From the NCBI GenBank assembly GCA_039026375.1, contig JBCCML010000001.1:121290-185289 (forward strand): a DNA stretch of 64,000 nucleotides, read 5' to 3'. The stretch comes from Thermohalobaculum sp039026375 (GTDB lineage Bacteria; Pseudomonadota; Alphaproteobacteria; Rhodobacterales; Rhodobacteraceae). The translations under genes and the position numbers were made by a program. The notes below the pieces were generated by a model, which searched no databases, was not told the origin of the DNA, and saw nothing but the letters and a program-made list of their open reading frames with translations. Shown here in pieces: positions 17,821 to 26,264 of this stretch. Within the stretch, counting starts at the first letter, position 1. Every line of letters starts with the position of its first letter.

Positions 17821-19176
17821 TCAGCGCACCGGCGTCTTCATCGTCACCAGCTCTTCGGCCGCTGTTGGATGCACAGCAACCGTGCGGTCGAAGTCGGCCT
17901 TTGTGGCACCCATCTTCACGGCGATCCCAGCCATCTGGATCATCTCTCCCGCGGCATGACCGACGATGTGCACGCCCAACACTTTCTGGCTGGACTTTTC
18001 GACGATCATCTTCATCAGCATCCGCTCTTCGCGCCCTGACAGCGTCGCCACCATCGGGCGGAAGGCGGCGGAGTAGACGTCGATCTCGTGGTCGATCTTT
18101 GCGACATCCTCAGACAGGCCGACAGTACCGATCTCGGGCTGGGTGAAGATCGCCGTCGGGACGATTGCATGATCCGCCTTGGTCGGGGTCGCATTGAATA
18201 CCGTATCTGCAAATGCGGCGCCTTCGCGGATTGCCACCGGGGTCAGCTCCAGCCGGCTGGTCACGTCACCAACGGCGTAAATGGACGGCACAGAGGTTTG
18301 CGAATAGTCGTCCACCGCAATGGCGCCGTCAGCTTTCAGCTTCACCCCAGCGTTTTCGAGACCCAACTCGTGTGTGTTTGGCACCCGTCCGGTAGCCATC
18401 ATCACCATATCGCCAACCAGACGCTCTCCACCGACCAGGTGCACGACCAGGCCTTCATCGGTTTTCTCAATCCGCTCTGGCTGCGTGTTGAAGCGCAGGT
18501 CGATGCCCTTCTTGCGCATCTCGTCGGCCACATGTTCACGCACCTCGCGGTCGAAGCCGCGAAGGAACAGATCGCTGCGATAGGACAGAACGACGTCCGT
18601 GCCCAACCCGTTCAGGATGCCTGCGAACTCGGCGGCGATGTATCCACCCCCGATCACGATGGCACGCTTTGGCTGATCCTCCAGGTGGAAGATCTCGTTC
18701 GAGGTGATTGCATGTTCAGCCCCGGGGATGTCCAACTTGCGCGGCCAGCCCCCGGTGGCGATCAGGATTTGTTTCGCCGTGACGTCGCGTCCCTCTGCCA
18801 CCAAGTGCACGGTATGCGGATCCTTCACGGTCGCGCGGGTGGCGAAATGCTCGACCCCTGCCCCGTCCAGCAACCGTTGATAGATTCCCTCCAACCGACC
18901 GATCTCGGTGTCTTTGTTGGCGATCAGCTTCTTCCAATCGAACGTGCTGTCGCCGACCGTCCAGCCAAAGCCGGCGGCATCCTCAAAGTGTTCATGGTAT
19001 GTGGACGCGTAGACCATCAGCTTTTTTGGCACGCAGCCACGGATGACGCAGGTCCCGCCGTAGCGATACTCCTCGGCAATGGCGACTTTGGCACCGTGCT
19101 GCGCGGACATGCGGGCTGCCCGCACCCCGCCCGAGCCGCCGCCGATGACGAAGAGATCATAGTCAAAGTCGCTCAT
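17821..19176 (-). CDS. gor: Glutathione-disulfide reductase
   Basis: A 451-residue flavoprotein that reduces glutathione disulfide with NADPH, keeping the cytoplasm reduced. The N-terminal FAD site is VIGGGSGGVRAARM; the redox-active disulfide is GGTCVIRGCVPKK (Cys43 and Cys48). The NADPH-binding motif IVIGGGYIAAEFAGI is near residues 168-182. The C-terminal active-site base pair of the partner subunit is VHPTAAEE (His436, Glu441). The set GGTCVIRGCVPKKL is typical of glutathione reductase rather than lipoamide dehydrogenase. rpiA lies 115 bases upstream, in the same direction. Confidence 0.94.
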   Translation of the reverse strand: MSDFDYDLFVIGGGSGGVRAARMSAQHGAKVAIAEEYRYGGTCVIRGCVPKKLMVYASTYHEHFEDAAGFGWTVGDSTFDWKKLIANKDTEIGRLEGIYQRLLDGAGVEHFATRATVKDPHTVHLVAEGRDVTAKQILIATGGWPRKLDIPGAEHAITSNEIFHLEDQPKRAIVIGGGYIAAEFAGILNGLGTDVVLSYRSDLFLRGFDREVREHVADEMRKKGIDLRFNTQPERIEKTDEGLVVHLVGGERLVGDMVMMATGRVPNTHELGLENAGVKLKADGAIAVDDYSQTSVPSIYAVGDVTSRLELTPVAIREGAAFADTVFNATPTKADHAIVPTAIFTQPEIGTVGLSEDVAKIDHEIDVYSAAFRPMVATLSGREERMLMKMIVEKSSQKVLGVHIVGHAAGEMIQMAGIAVKMGATKADFDRTVAVHPTAAEELVTMKTPVR

Positions 19177-19291
19177 TCGTTTTGTCCTTGTTTTGACACC
19201 ATGCTCGCCAGACCGGCGCGCGTCATTGGGAACCTATCACAAGATAGGCAGCAGGATCTTTGGCACAATGGCCCTCACGTCTGCGTGACGT

Positions 19292-19996
19292 TCATGTCGG
19301 ATTGATCAGCCGCGCTGTGCCGTCGGGTTGGCCGACAATCACTGTCGACGCGATCCCGCAGAAAAGACCTGTCTCCACCACCCCCGGAACCGTGTTCAGC
19401 GCAACGTCCAGCGCAGCGGGGTCAGTGATGGTGCCCAACCGGCAGTCCAGGATGAAGTGCCCCTCGTCGGTCACAAAAGGCGTGTCCCCACCCCGCAGAT
19501 CGATCGGGCAACCCCCATAGCCATGCGCATTCAGGCAGGCCCTAACCAGTCGTGTCGTGGACTCAGCCCCAAAGCGCACAATCTCAATCGGCAGCGGGAA
19601 CGCGCCAAGCGTCTCGACCTCTTTCGATGGATCCGAAATCACCACCATTTGCCGCGACGCCGAAGCCACGATCTTTTCCTGAAGCAGAGCGCCCCCGCCG
19701 CCCTTGATCAGGTTCAACGCCCCATCGAACTCGTCGGCACCATCGATGGTCAGGTCCAGCGAGCCCGCAGCATCCAAGGTCGTCAGGGGAATACCCAACC
19801 CCTCGGCCTGCGCCTTCGTTCTGCTGGACGTCGGCACCCCGGTGATACGCTTGTCGCTGCCCCCCAACAGATCGACGAACCACTTGGCCGTCGAGCCCGT
19901 CCCCAGCCCCACGATCATGCCGTCTTCCACGTAGTCCAATGCCCGAACCGCCGACGCACGTTTCGCCAGCCCCGCCGGTGGCAATTCCTCGACCAT
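19292..19996 (-). CDS. rpiA: Ribose-5-phosphate isomerase A
   Basis: A 234-residue enzyme interconverting ribose 5-phosphate and ribulose 5-phosphate in the pentose phosphate pathway. Signature segments are all present: GLGTGSTAKWFVDLLG (about residues 29-44), TIDGADEFDG, LIKGGGGALLQEKIVA and PLPIEIVRFG. The open frame extends to 20560, but that extension is the antisense of sdaA. The ATG at 19996 has a GGGGGGAG ribosome site 5 bases upstream and gives the normal RpiA N-terminus (helix LAKRASAVRALDYVEDGMIV). It is divergent from sdaA with 132 bases between. Confidence 0.94.
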   Translation of the reverse strand: MVEELPPAGLAKRASAVRALDYVEDGMIVGLGTGSTAKWFVDLLGGSDKRITGVPTSSRTKAQAEGLGIPLTTLDAAGSLDLTIDGADEFDGALNLIKGGGGALLQEKIVASASRQMVVISDPSKEVETLGAFPLPIEIVRFGAESTTRLVRACLNAHGYGGCPIDLRGGDTPFVTDEGHFILDCRLGTITDPAALDVALNTVPGVVETGLFCGIASTVIVGQPDGTARLINPT

Positions 19997-20128
19997 GCGC
20001 TCCCCCCTATTGGACGCGCGCACCATATGCAGGCGCGGCAGGTCGCGCCAGCCCTCCACGACGTCGTCCTTGATATCGCGCCCTGGCGCCCCTTGCTTAA
20101 AGACGCGGGAAAGTATGGGAGCCTGGCC

Positions 20129-21523
20129 TTGTTTCTCAGCGTCTTCGACGTCTTCAAAATCGGCATTGGACCATCCAGCAGCCACACGATGGGGCCGATG
20201 GTGGCGGCTGCGCGCTTTCTGGAGCAGCTTCGCCTGCGTGCCAACAGGATCCCGGGCGGCCAGGACCCTGTTTCGGTGCGCTGCCGGTTGCACGGATCGT
20301 TGGCATTCACGGGCCGGGGGCATTCCACCGACCGCGCCGTCATGCTGGGGCTGCTTGGATTCGTGCCCGCCGATATGGGCCCGGCCGACGCCGGGCCCGC
20401 GTTGGAAAAGCTGCGGGCCGTCAAGCGCATTACCCCCGACGGCCTGGATCTGGCCTTCGACCCAGATGGGGACCTGATCTTTGACTTTGGCCCCGCACTG
20501 GACCTGCATACCAATGCGCTGGTCTTCGAAGCGCTGGATGCCCACGGCAACCTCTCGCACCGTGAAAGTTATTTCTCCATCGGCGGCGGATTTGTCGTCA
20601 CAGAACGCGAGTTGCGCGATGGCTCCCCGGCGGACGCTACCCCGTCAGAGCCGGTCCCCTTCCCGTTCGAGAGTGCTGAAGAGATGTTGGCCATGGCCCA
20701 ACGCTCAGGCCTTTCGATCGCCGAAATGAAGCGCCGGAACGAGGAAAGCCGCCGTGAGCGGGAGGCGCTTGATCGCGGCCTCGACCGGCTATGGGCAGTG
20801 ATGAAGGGCTGCATGGACCGCGGGCTAGCCGCGCAGGGTATTCTGCCCGGTGGCCTGAATGTCCGGCGGCGCGCCGCGCACATCCATCAGCAACTGATCG
20901 ACGAGCGAGGTCGGAACCTGCAGCTGCCGCATGTGGCGAATGACTGGTTGTCGGTCTACGCGATGGCCGTGAACGAGGAAAATGCCGCGGGTGGACAGGT
21001 GGTCACTGCACCAACCAACGGGGCGGCGGGCGTGATGCCGGCGGTTCTGCGCTATTATCGCGACCATGTGGTCGGCGCGACCGATAAAGGCCTGCGGCAG
21101 ATGCTGCTGACCGCGTCCGCAATCGGCGGGATCGTCAAGCACAACGCGTCGATCTCGGGCGCTGAATGCGGTTGTCAGGCCGAGGTGGGATCAGCCTCCG
21201 CCATGGCCGCGGCGGCGCTGGCCGAGGCACTTGGCGGCAGCCCAGGGCAGGTCGAGAACGCGGCCGAGATCGCCCTGGAACACCATCTGGGCATGACCTG
21301 CGATCCGATCAAAGGTCTGGTCCAAGTCCCGTGCATTGAACGCAACGGTCTGGGGGCGATCAAGGCCGTCTCCGCCGCATCCCTGGCCTTGCGTGGGGAT
21401 GGGCAGCACCTGGTCTCGTTGGATGCCTGCATCAAGACGATGCGCGACACGGGCCGCGACATGTCGGAGCGTTACAAGGAGACGGCGCTGGGCGGTTTGG
21501 CCGTCAACGTGCCGGAATGCTAA
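20129..21523 (+). CDS. sdaA: L-serine ammonia-lyase (iron-sulfur type), TTG start
   Basis: A 464-residue [4Fe-4S] enzyme that deaminates L-serine to pyruvate and ammonia. The N-terminal beta domain has IGIGPSSSHTMGPM. The alpha domain has the cluster cysteines in SGAECGCQAEVGS and, further on, in GMTCDPIKG and QVPCIERNG, plus the AGGQVVTAPTNGAAGVMP segment. The family N-terminus is normally MFLSVFDVFKIGIGPSSSHT; here the matching codon is TTG at 20129, with GGGAG 8-12 bases upstream, so a TTG start is proposed. The much longer open frame from 19328 is the antisense of rpiA. It converges on radC, with 7 bases between the stops. Confidence 0.93.
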   Translation: MFLSVFDVFKIGIGPSSSHTMGPMVAAARFLEQLRLRANRIPGGQDPVSVRCRLHGSLAFTGRGHSTDRAVMLGLLGFVPADMGPADAGPALEKLRAVKRITPDGLDLAFDPDGDLIFDFGPALDLHTNALVFEALDAHGNLSHRESYFSIGGGFVVTERELRDGSPADATPSEPVPFPFESAEEMLAMAQRSGLSIAEMKRRNEESRREREALDRGLDRLWAVMKGCMDRGLAAQGILPGGLNVRRRAAHIHQQLIDERGRNLQLPHVANDWLSVYAMAVNEENAAGGQVVTAPTNGAAGVMPAVLRYYRDHVVGATDKGLRQMLLTASAIGGIVKHNASISGAECGCQAEVGSASAMAAAALAEALGGSPGQVENAAEIALEHHLGMTCDPIKGLVQVPCIERNGLGAIKAVSAASLALRGDGQHLVSLDACIKTMRDTGRDMSERYKETALGGLAVNVPEC

Positions 21524-21530
21524 GCGGCGC

Positions 21531-22289
21531 CTACAACAAGCCCTGAGAACGGAAGCTGACCACCTGGTCTTTGCCCACGACGACGTGGTCGTGCACCGTC
21601 ACCCCCACGGCGCGAGAGGCGGTCTCGATCTGGCGGGTCATGTCGATGTCCGCTTTGCTGGGCGTCGGGTCGCCAGAGGGATGGTTGTGCACCAGGATCA
21701 TGGCGGAGGCGTTCAACTCCAGCGACCGTTTGACCACCTCCCGCGGATAGACCGGCACGTGATCCACAGTGCCCTTTGCCTGTTCTTCATCGGCGATCAG
21801 AACGTTCTTGCGGTCGAGAAACAAGATCCGAAACTGCTCGGTATCCCGGTGGGCCATGGCGGTCTTGCAGTATTCCATCAGCGCCGACCACGACGACAGC
21901 GCGTGGCGGTGCATGACGCGCGCGCGCGCCAAACGATGGGCGGCGGCCTCGACGATCTTCAGTTCACAGACGACCGCCGGACCCACCCCCGCGGTAGCGG
22001 ACAAACGGGGGATCGGCGCAGAGATCACCCCGTTGAAGTCGCCGAACTCATCGATCAGCCGTTTCGCCAATGGTTTGACGTCGCGTTGCGGGATGGCCCG
22101 GAACAACAGCAGTTCCAGCATCTCGTAATCGGCAACACTGTTGGGACCGGCGTCCAAGAACCGCGCGCGCAACCTGGCACGGTGGCCCTGCATGAAGCGG
22201 CGCGCATCGGCCTTAGAGCGCGCAGGCGGCCCATCATCCCAAAGTTCAACCTGTATTTCGGCGGGCTGCGTATCATCCATAGGGGTCAC
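21531..22289 (-). CDS. radC: RadC family JAB/MPN-domain protein
   Basis: A 252-residue protein of the RadC family. An N-terminal helix-hairpin-helix region (about residues 50-115: LLFRAIPQRDVKPLAKRLI, SATAGVGPAVVCELK) precedes a JAB1/MPN metalloprotease-like domain. The metal-binding signature is HNHPSGDPTPSKADIDMT near residues 201-218, with the Glu of the first strand upstream. Despite the name, the family has no proven role in radiation repair; a DNA-related function is possible. It is convergent with sdaA and is not accompanied by mobile-element genes here. Confidence 0.92.
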   Translation of the reverse strand: MTPMDDTQPAEIQVELWDDGPPARSKADARRFMQGHRARLRARFLDAGPNSVADYEMLELLLFRAIPQRDVKPLAKRLIDEFGDFNGVISAPIPRLSATAGVGPAVVCELKIVEAAAHRLARARVMHRHALSSWSALMEYCKTAMAHRDTEQFRILFLDRKNVLIADEEQAKGTVDHVPVYPREVVKRSLELNASAMILVHNHPSGDPTPSKADIDMTRQIETASRAVGVTVHDHVVVGKDQVVSFRSQGLL

Positions 22290-22377
22290 GCGCGCTCCTG
22301 ATAACTGCTGCGCCAGTTAAGCAGTCATCAAGGTTACCAAGGGGTTACCAACACGCCGGGCGCATTCCTGCACCGGG

Positions 22378-23907
22378 TCAGACGTGGGCCTGCTTGGCGT
22401 ACTCCTCCCGCAGGACGGTTTTCAGAACCTTGTTCGCCCCCGACAGCGGCATGGGTTGGTCGCGAAAGCTGAACGACTTTGGACACTTGTAGCCGGCGAG
22501 GCTTTGCCGGCAGTGCTGGCGCAGATCGTCCTCGGTCGGCGTCCGGTCGCTTGTAGGAATGACTACTGCGTGCACCGCCTCGCCCCATTTGTCGTCGGGC
22601 ACGCCGATCACGGCCACCTGGGCCACGTTTGGATGGCTGGCCAGCACATCCTCGACCTCGGTCGGATAGACGTTCTCGCCGCCCGTGATGATCATGTCCT
22701 TGGCACGGCCCGAGATATAGAGCAGCCCGTCCGCGTCGAACCGGCCCATATCACCGGTGTGAAACCAGCCGCCGCGCAACGCCTCGGCGGTTTCTGCCGG
22801 ACGCCCCAGGTATCCTTTCATGACGGTCGGGCCCCGGGCAACGATCTCGCCGACCTCACCTTGCGCCAATTCGGTGTCGTCCGGCCCAAAGATGCGAACA
22901 TCCAGGTACGGCACCGGGCGGCCAACCGATTGCAGGCGCCCGGCCATCGGCCCCTCGAGCACGTGGTACTCTGGCGTCAGTGCCGCGATCAGGTTCGACA
23001 TCTCTGTCATGCCATAGCCATTGGTGAATTGCGCCCCCGGAAACGCCGCCAGCGCCCGCGCCAGCAGATCAGGCGGCGTAGGCGAGCCACCCAACATGAT
23101 CGGCCCCAGGGATGACAGATCATGCTGCCCGAACTCGGGATGCTCCAGCAGCATGTGCATCATCGTGGGAACCATCGTCACCGCATGCACGCGATGCTGG
23201 GCGATCAGGGCCATCATCTCGACCATGTCGAAACGCGGCACGATGATCGTGTGCGCCGCTAGCAGAACGGAGGAATAGATCCGTGATCCCGGCGCCATGT
23301 GGAACATCGGCCCGATGATGATCTGCGGCTTGCCGATCTCGCACCGCATGATCGGCGGCGCGCCAAGTGCATTGGTCATCATGTTGGCGTGGCTAATCAT
23401 CACGCCCTTGGAACGCCCCGTTGTGCCGCCCGTGAAGTAGATGATCATCGTATCGTCGCCGCCGCTGCCTGGGCCGGTCGGCATTGCGTCCACCGCCGCC
23501 ATCGCCTCGAAGGCCGTCGTGTCCAGGATCTCCGCGCCGCTACCGCTTTGCGTGAGCGCCTGATCGGCAAGGTCTGCATGATCCTGGTCGACGACCAGGA
23601 TCGCGGGCTGGGTATCCGACAGGGCCGCGCCCGCTTCGGGCGCAGACCACCGAAAGTTCATCACCACCAGTTCCAGACCTGCCATCGGCGCGGCGAAGTA
23701 CAGCTCGAACAACATGTCGGAGTTGAAGCCCAAGTAGGCGACCCGCCCGCCTGGCCCACGCGCCACCCGCTGCAGGGCGGCGGCCACGTTGAGGCAGCGG
23801 CGGTAGACTTGGGCCCAACTGCGCGTCCGGCCCAGAAACGTCACAGCGGGCGCATCCGGGTAGCGATGCGCCACGTTCTCCAGCATCTGCCCAAAGCGGA
23901 CCGTCAT
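22378..23907 (-). CDS. Acyl-CoA synthetase (AMP-forming acid-CoA ligase)
   Basis: A 509-residue enzyme of the adenylate-forming superfamily that activates a carboxylic acid to its CoA thioester with ATP. The P-loop is IIYFTGGTTGRSKGVMIS; the A5 motif is NGYGMTEM; the A7 motif is GWFHTGDMGRFDADG; the hinge is ISGRAKDMIITGGENVYP; the C-terminal lysine lies in GANKVLKTVL. Together these are complete, so the enzyme should be active. The substrate is not clear; medium- or long-chain or aromatic acids are possible. The ATG at 23907 is used because the ATG at 23922 overlaps its GGGGGAGG ribosome site. It is divergent from the nitroreductase. Confidence 0.9.
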   Translation of the reverse strand: MTVRFGQMLENVAHRYPDAPAVTFLGRTRSWAQVYRRCLNVAAALQRVARGPGGRVAYLGFNSDMLFELYFAAPMAGLELVVMNFRWSAPEAGAALSDTQPAILVVDQDHADLADQALTQSGSGAEILDTTAFEAMAAVDAMPTGPGSGGDDTMIIYFTGGTTGRSKGVMISHANMMTNALGAPPIMRCEIGKPQIIIGPMFHMAPGSRIYSSVLLAAHTIIVPRFDMVEMMALIAQHRVHAVTMVPTMMHMLLEHPEFGQHDLSSLGPIMLGGSPTPPDLLARALAAFPGAQFTNGYGMTEMSNLIAALTPEYHVLEGPMAGRLQSVGRPVPYLDVRIFGPDDTELAQGEVGEIVARGPTVMKGYLGRPAETAEALRGGWFHTGDMGRFDADGLLYISGRAKDMIITGGENVYPTEVEDVLASHPNVAQVAVIGVPDDKWGEAVHAVVIPTSDRTPTEDDLRQHCRQSLAGYKCPKSFSFRDQPMPLSGANKVLKTVLREEYAKQAHV

Positions 23908-24033
23908 CCGAACCTCCCCCATCGTTGTTCTGATACCGTCTGGCGATGGGCCGCGCGCGTCAAGCGCGCCTGTTGCCGAGGCCTTATCCTTGGCCTACCG
24001 TCGCGCAAAACACGGCAACAGGATCTCCCCACC

Positions 24034-24711
24034 ATGGATGTGCTCGACGCGATCAAGTCCCGCAAATCAATCCGCGCCTTCAAACCGGACCCGATCCCGC
24101 GCGAGACCATCCACGCGATCCTGGCGGTTTCGCAGCGCGCGCCGAGCGGCACAAACACCCAGCCCTGGCACACTTGGGTTTGCACGGGCGCCGTCAAGGA
24201 CGCGATCAGCGCGGATGTGTTGAAGATGGCCGGCGAAGGCGGCGGCAAGGGCTATCACGACTACGACTATTATCCCGAGCGCTGGCGCGAGCCGCACCAG
24301 TCCCGCCGCCGCGGTGTCGGCTGGGGCCTCTATGGGTTGTTGGGCATCGAAAAAGGCGACCGCGAAGCGTCGGCCAGACAGGGGGCGCGGAACTTCATCT
24401 TCTTCGATGCACCGGTCGGCATCTTCTTCACAGTCGACAGTTATCTGACCCGGGGCAGTTGGGCCGATGCGGGCATGTACATCCAAACGGTCATGCTGGC
24501 CGCCAAGGGTTATGGGCTGGAGACATGCCCCCAAGCCGCTTGGATCCCGTTCCAGGAACCGATCCGCCAGCATCTGGGCATCCCGGACGACCACGAGCTG
24601 GTCAGCGGCATGAGCTTGGGCTACCCCAACCCTGACGCCATCGAAAACACCCTGGTCAGCGAACGCGAAGACGTGACCAATGTCGCGCGGTATCTGGGGT
24701 TCGACGACTGA
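24034..24711 (+). CDS. Nitroreductase family FMN-dependent oxidoreductase
   Basis: A 225-residue flavin oxidoreductase using NAD(P)H. The FMN-binding N-terminus is intact: AIKSRKSIRAFKPDPIPRE, then QRAPSGTNTQPWHTWVCTG. Further features are APVGIFFTVDSYLTRGSWAD and MYIQTVMLAAKGYGLETCPQ, all typical of NfsA/NfsB-like proteins. The open frame extends back to 23299 through antisense of the acyl-CoA ligase. The ATG at 24034 is preceded by an AGGA box and gives the usual family start MDVLDAIKSRKSIRAF. The physiological substrate is not known; quinones or nitroaromatics are the usual test substrates. It ends 52 bases before the tRNA-Leu 3' end. Confidence 0.9.
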   Translation: MDVLDAIKSRKSIRAFKPDPIPRETIHAILAVSQRAPSGTNTQPWHTWVCTGAVKDAISADVLKMAGEGGGKGYHDYDYYPERWREPHQSRRRGVGWGLYGLLGIEKGDREASARQGARNFIFFDAPVGIFFTVDSYLTRGSWADAGMYIQTVMLAAKGYGLETCPQAAWIPFQEPIRQHLGIPDDHELVSGMSLGYPNPDAIENTLVSEREDVTNVARYLGFDD

Positions 24712-24721
24712 CGCCAGCGCC

Positions 24722-24773
24722 AGTTGGTGCGGGCATCTGGTGTGGGCAGCTGGCACAGACAGCTGGTGCGGGC
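24722..24773. repeat. Four tandem 13-base units abutting and including the tRNA-Leu 3' end
   Basis: Units lie at 24722-24734, 24735-24747, 24748-24760 and 24761-24773 with consensus AGCTGGTGCGGGC. The last unit contains the CCA and the acceptor 3' strand of the tRNA gene (read on the minus strand as GCCCGCACCA). The first three copies are therefore duplicated, partly diverged tRNA 3' ends. Confidence 0.75.
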
Positions 24774-25068
24774 GGTGGGACTCGAACCCACACTTCCATT
24801 CGGAAAACGGATTTTCGTACCAGCTACGGCTTTCGCCGCCCCCATCACGGGGTTTGTGGTCTGGACTATCCCTTCACCCTGGCGCCGAGCGCTTTAGGCG
24901 CTGCCCGTCTAGTCTCTACACCTTCCCGGAACGCGGCTGCGATCTGGGCTTGGCTCGGGGTTGCCATCTGACAGGTTTCCCCGAATTTGAGCAGTTCTAC
25001 GTCCCAAGTTTCCCCGGGCGCACTCAATCATTTAAGTCCGTTGCGTCTACCGATTCCGCCACGCCCGC
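24764..25068 (-). tRNA. tRNA-Leu(UAA), interrupted by a group I intron, CCA encoded
   Basis: Exon 1 (25068-25034) begins GCGGGCGTGGCGGAATCGGT and ends at anticodon base U34. Exon 2 (24815-24764) carries A35-A36, the rest of the anticodon arm, a long class II variable arm (TTTCCGAATGGAA), the T arm GTGGG-TTCGAGT-CCCAC and acceptor CGCCCGC followed by A and encoded CCA. Joined exons form a 7-bp acceptor stem, a leucine-type D arm, and a 5-bp anticodon stem (ACGGA/TCCGT) with loop CTTAAAA, giving anticodon UAA. This reads leucine UUA and UUG codons. The 13-base repeats downstream derive from its 3' end. Confidence 0.95.
24816..25033 (-). ncRNA. Group I intron (218 nt) in the tRNA-Leu(UAA) anticodon
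   Basis: The intron sits between U34 and A35, the same site as the cyanobacterial and plastid tRNA-Leu introns. Its start AAATGATTGAGTG can form P1: exon ACTT pairs with intron GAGT, giving the required U-G pair at the splice site. It ends in G (the omega-G) just before exon 2. Core elements are recognisable: a P4-P5 region with TTCGGGGAAACC and GGCAACCCCGAGCCAAGCC, then GGAAGGTGTAGAGACTAGAC and GATAGTCCAGAC, which give P7 and the guanosine-binding site. At 218 nt it is compact and has no reading frame, so no homing endonuclease is encoded. Self-splicing is inferred, not shown. Confidence 0.93.
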
Positions 25069-25209
25069 CGTGACAGCTGGGGTATAGCAACGACATCCGG
25101 GGTCGCCAAGGGACCGAAGGCACCAGACCGTTTATCGGATTGCAAAACTTGAAGGGCCATGGATAGGGTGCGCCAACCCTGCGGGGATTTCGTTGTCGGA
25201 GGAGTATCC

Positions 25210-26016
25210 ATGCGCCGCTTTGCAAGTGTCATCGCTTTTGGCCTGATTTTGGTCACGGGATCGGCAAAGGCCGACATCGCCACCGGATTGCAAGCGCTGG
25301 AGGGACAGGACTACGTGGCCGCCGCCACGGCCTTCAAAGCAGCGGCTGACGCTGGGGAAGCCGACGGCCTGTTCTATATCGGTCGCATGCAGGAATTGGG
25401 CCTGGGCACCCAGCAAAACCTTCAGGGGGCGGCGGGCGTCTACCGGGTCGCCGCGGAACAGGGCAGCGCCCTGGCCGAGAACCGCCTGGGCCTGATGCAC
25501 CTGAACGGCGAAGGCGTGCTGCAGGATTACGCGCAGGCCGAAGAACTGATCTGCAGCGCGGCGGGCAAGGGCTTGGCCAACGCCCAGTTCAATTGCGGAG
25601 TGTTGCTGGTGGACGGCCGCGCCGGAGAGAAGGATCAGGCCGCCGCCACCGGTTGGTACGCCAAGGCCGCCGACCAGGGCCATGTGGGCGCGATGAACCT
25701 CTATGCGCTGGCCCTGATGAACGGCCTGGGCACCGACATCGATCTGGAAGCGGCACGTGGCTGGTTCGAGAAGACCGCTCAACAGGGTAATCCGCTGGGT
25801 CTCTACTCACTGGGCCAGATCAACGACGAGGGGCTGGGCATCGCCGCCGACAAGGTGAAGGCGCATCTCTATTACAATCTGGCGGCCGCCGCGGGTCATC
25901 CGCAGGCCGCGGAAGCACGGGCCCGGGTCGAAACCACGCTGACGCCTCAAGAGGTACTAGAAGCTCAGGCCGAGGCACGTAATTGGTCAGCACAGGCACC
26001 TGCCGCCACCGAATAG
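25210..26016 (+). CDS. Secreted Sel1-repeat (tetratricopeptide-like) protein
   Basis: A 268-residue periplasmic protein. The N-terminus MRRFASVIAFGLILVTGSAK-AD is a signal peptide with cleavage near residue 21. The rest is Sel1-like repeats of about 36 residues, recognisable by A-x2-G-x3-A-x2-N/Y-G-x2-Y/L patterns such as SALAENRLGLMHLNGEGVLQ and HVGAMNLYALALMNGLGTDI, about five copies to residue 235. Sel1 proteins act as protein-interaction scaffolds; the partner is unknown. The ATG at 25210 has a strong GGAGGAG site 6 bases upstream. It precedes the giant autotransporter gene by 248 bases in the same direction; a functional tie is possible but not shown. Confidence 0.88.
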   Translation: MRRFASVIAFGLILVTGSAKADIATGLQALEGQDYVAAATAFKAAADAGEADGLFYIGRMQELGLGTQQNLQGAAGVYRVAAEQGSALAENRLGLMHLNGEGVLQDYAQAEELICSAAGKGLANAQFNCGVLLVDGRAGEKDQAAATGWYAKAADQGHVGAMNLYALALMNGLGTDIDLEAARGWFEKTAQQGNPLGLYSLGQINDEGLGIAADKVKAHLYYNLAAAAGHPQAAEARARVETTLTPQEVLEAQAEARNWSAQAPAATE

Positions 26017-26264
26017 CGGCCGGTTCGTGACCACGAATCGTGTTACTTTATAGCCAGTCGATTGTTCGACCAGCGGCTTTGTAGCCGCCTCAACTCTGGA
26101 CGTCACAAGCGTGTTGGTTGTCTCCACCGTCCCAGTTTGGGCAACAGTTCGAATTTTCGGCTAATTTTATTGCAATTCAAAATCTGATCGACCAGCCTTG
26201 CGGCCCTAAGGGGTGGAGCGCATGTTTGTCGCGCTCCTGAGGGACGTCGCGGGGTTCGATCAGG

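Noticed and set aside
24722..24773. CRISPR array
   Set aside because: Units are 13 bases, contiguous without spacers, and derive from the tRNA 3' end.
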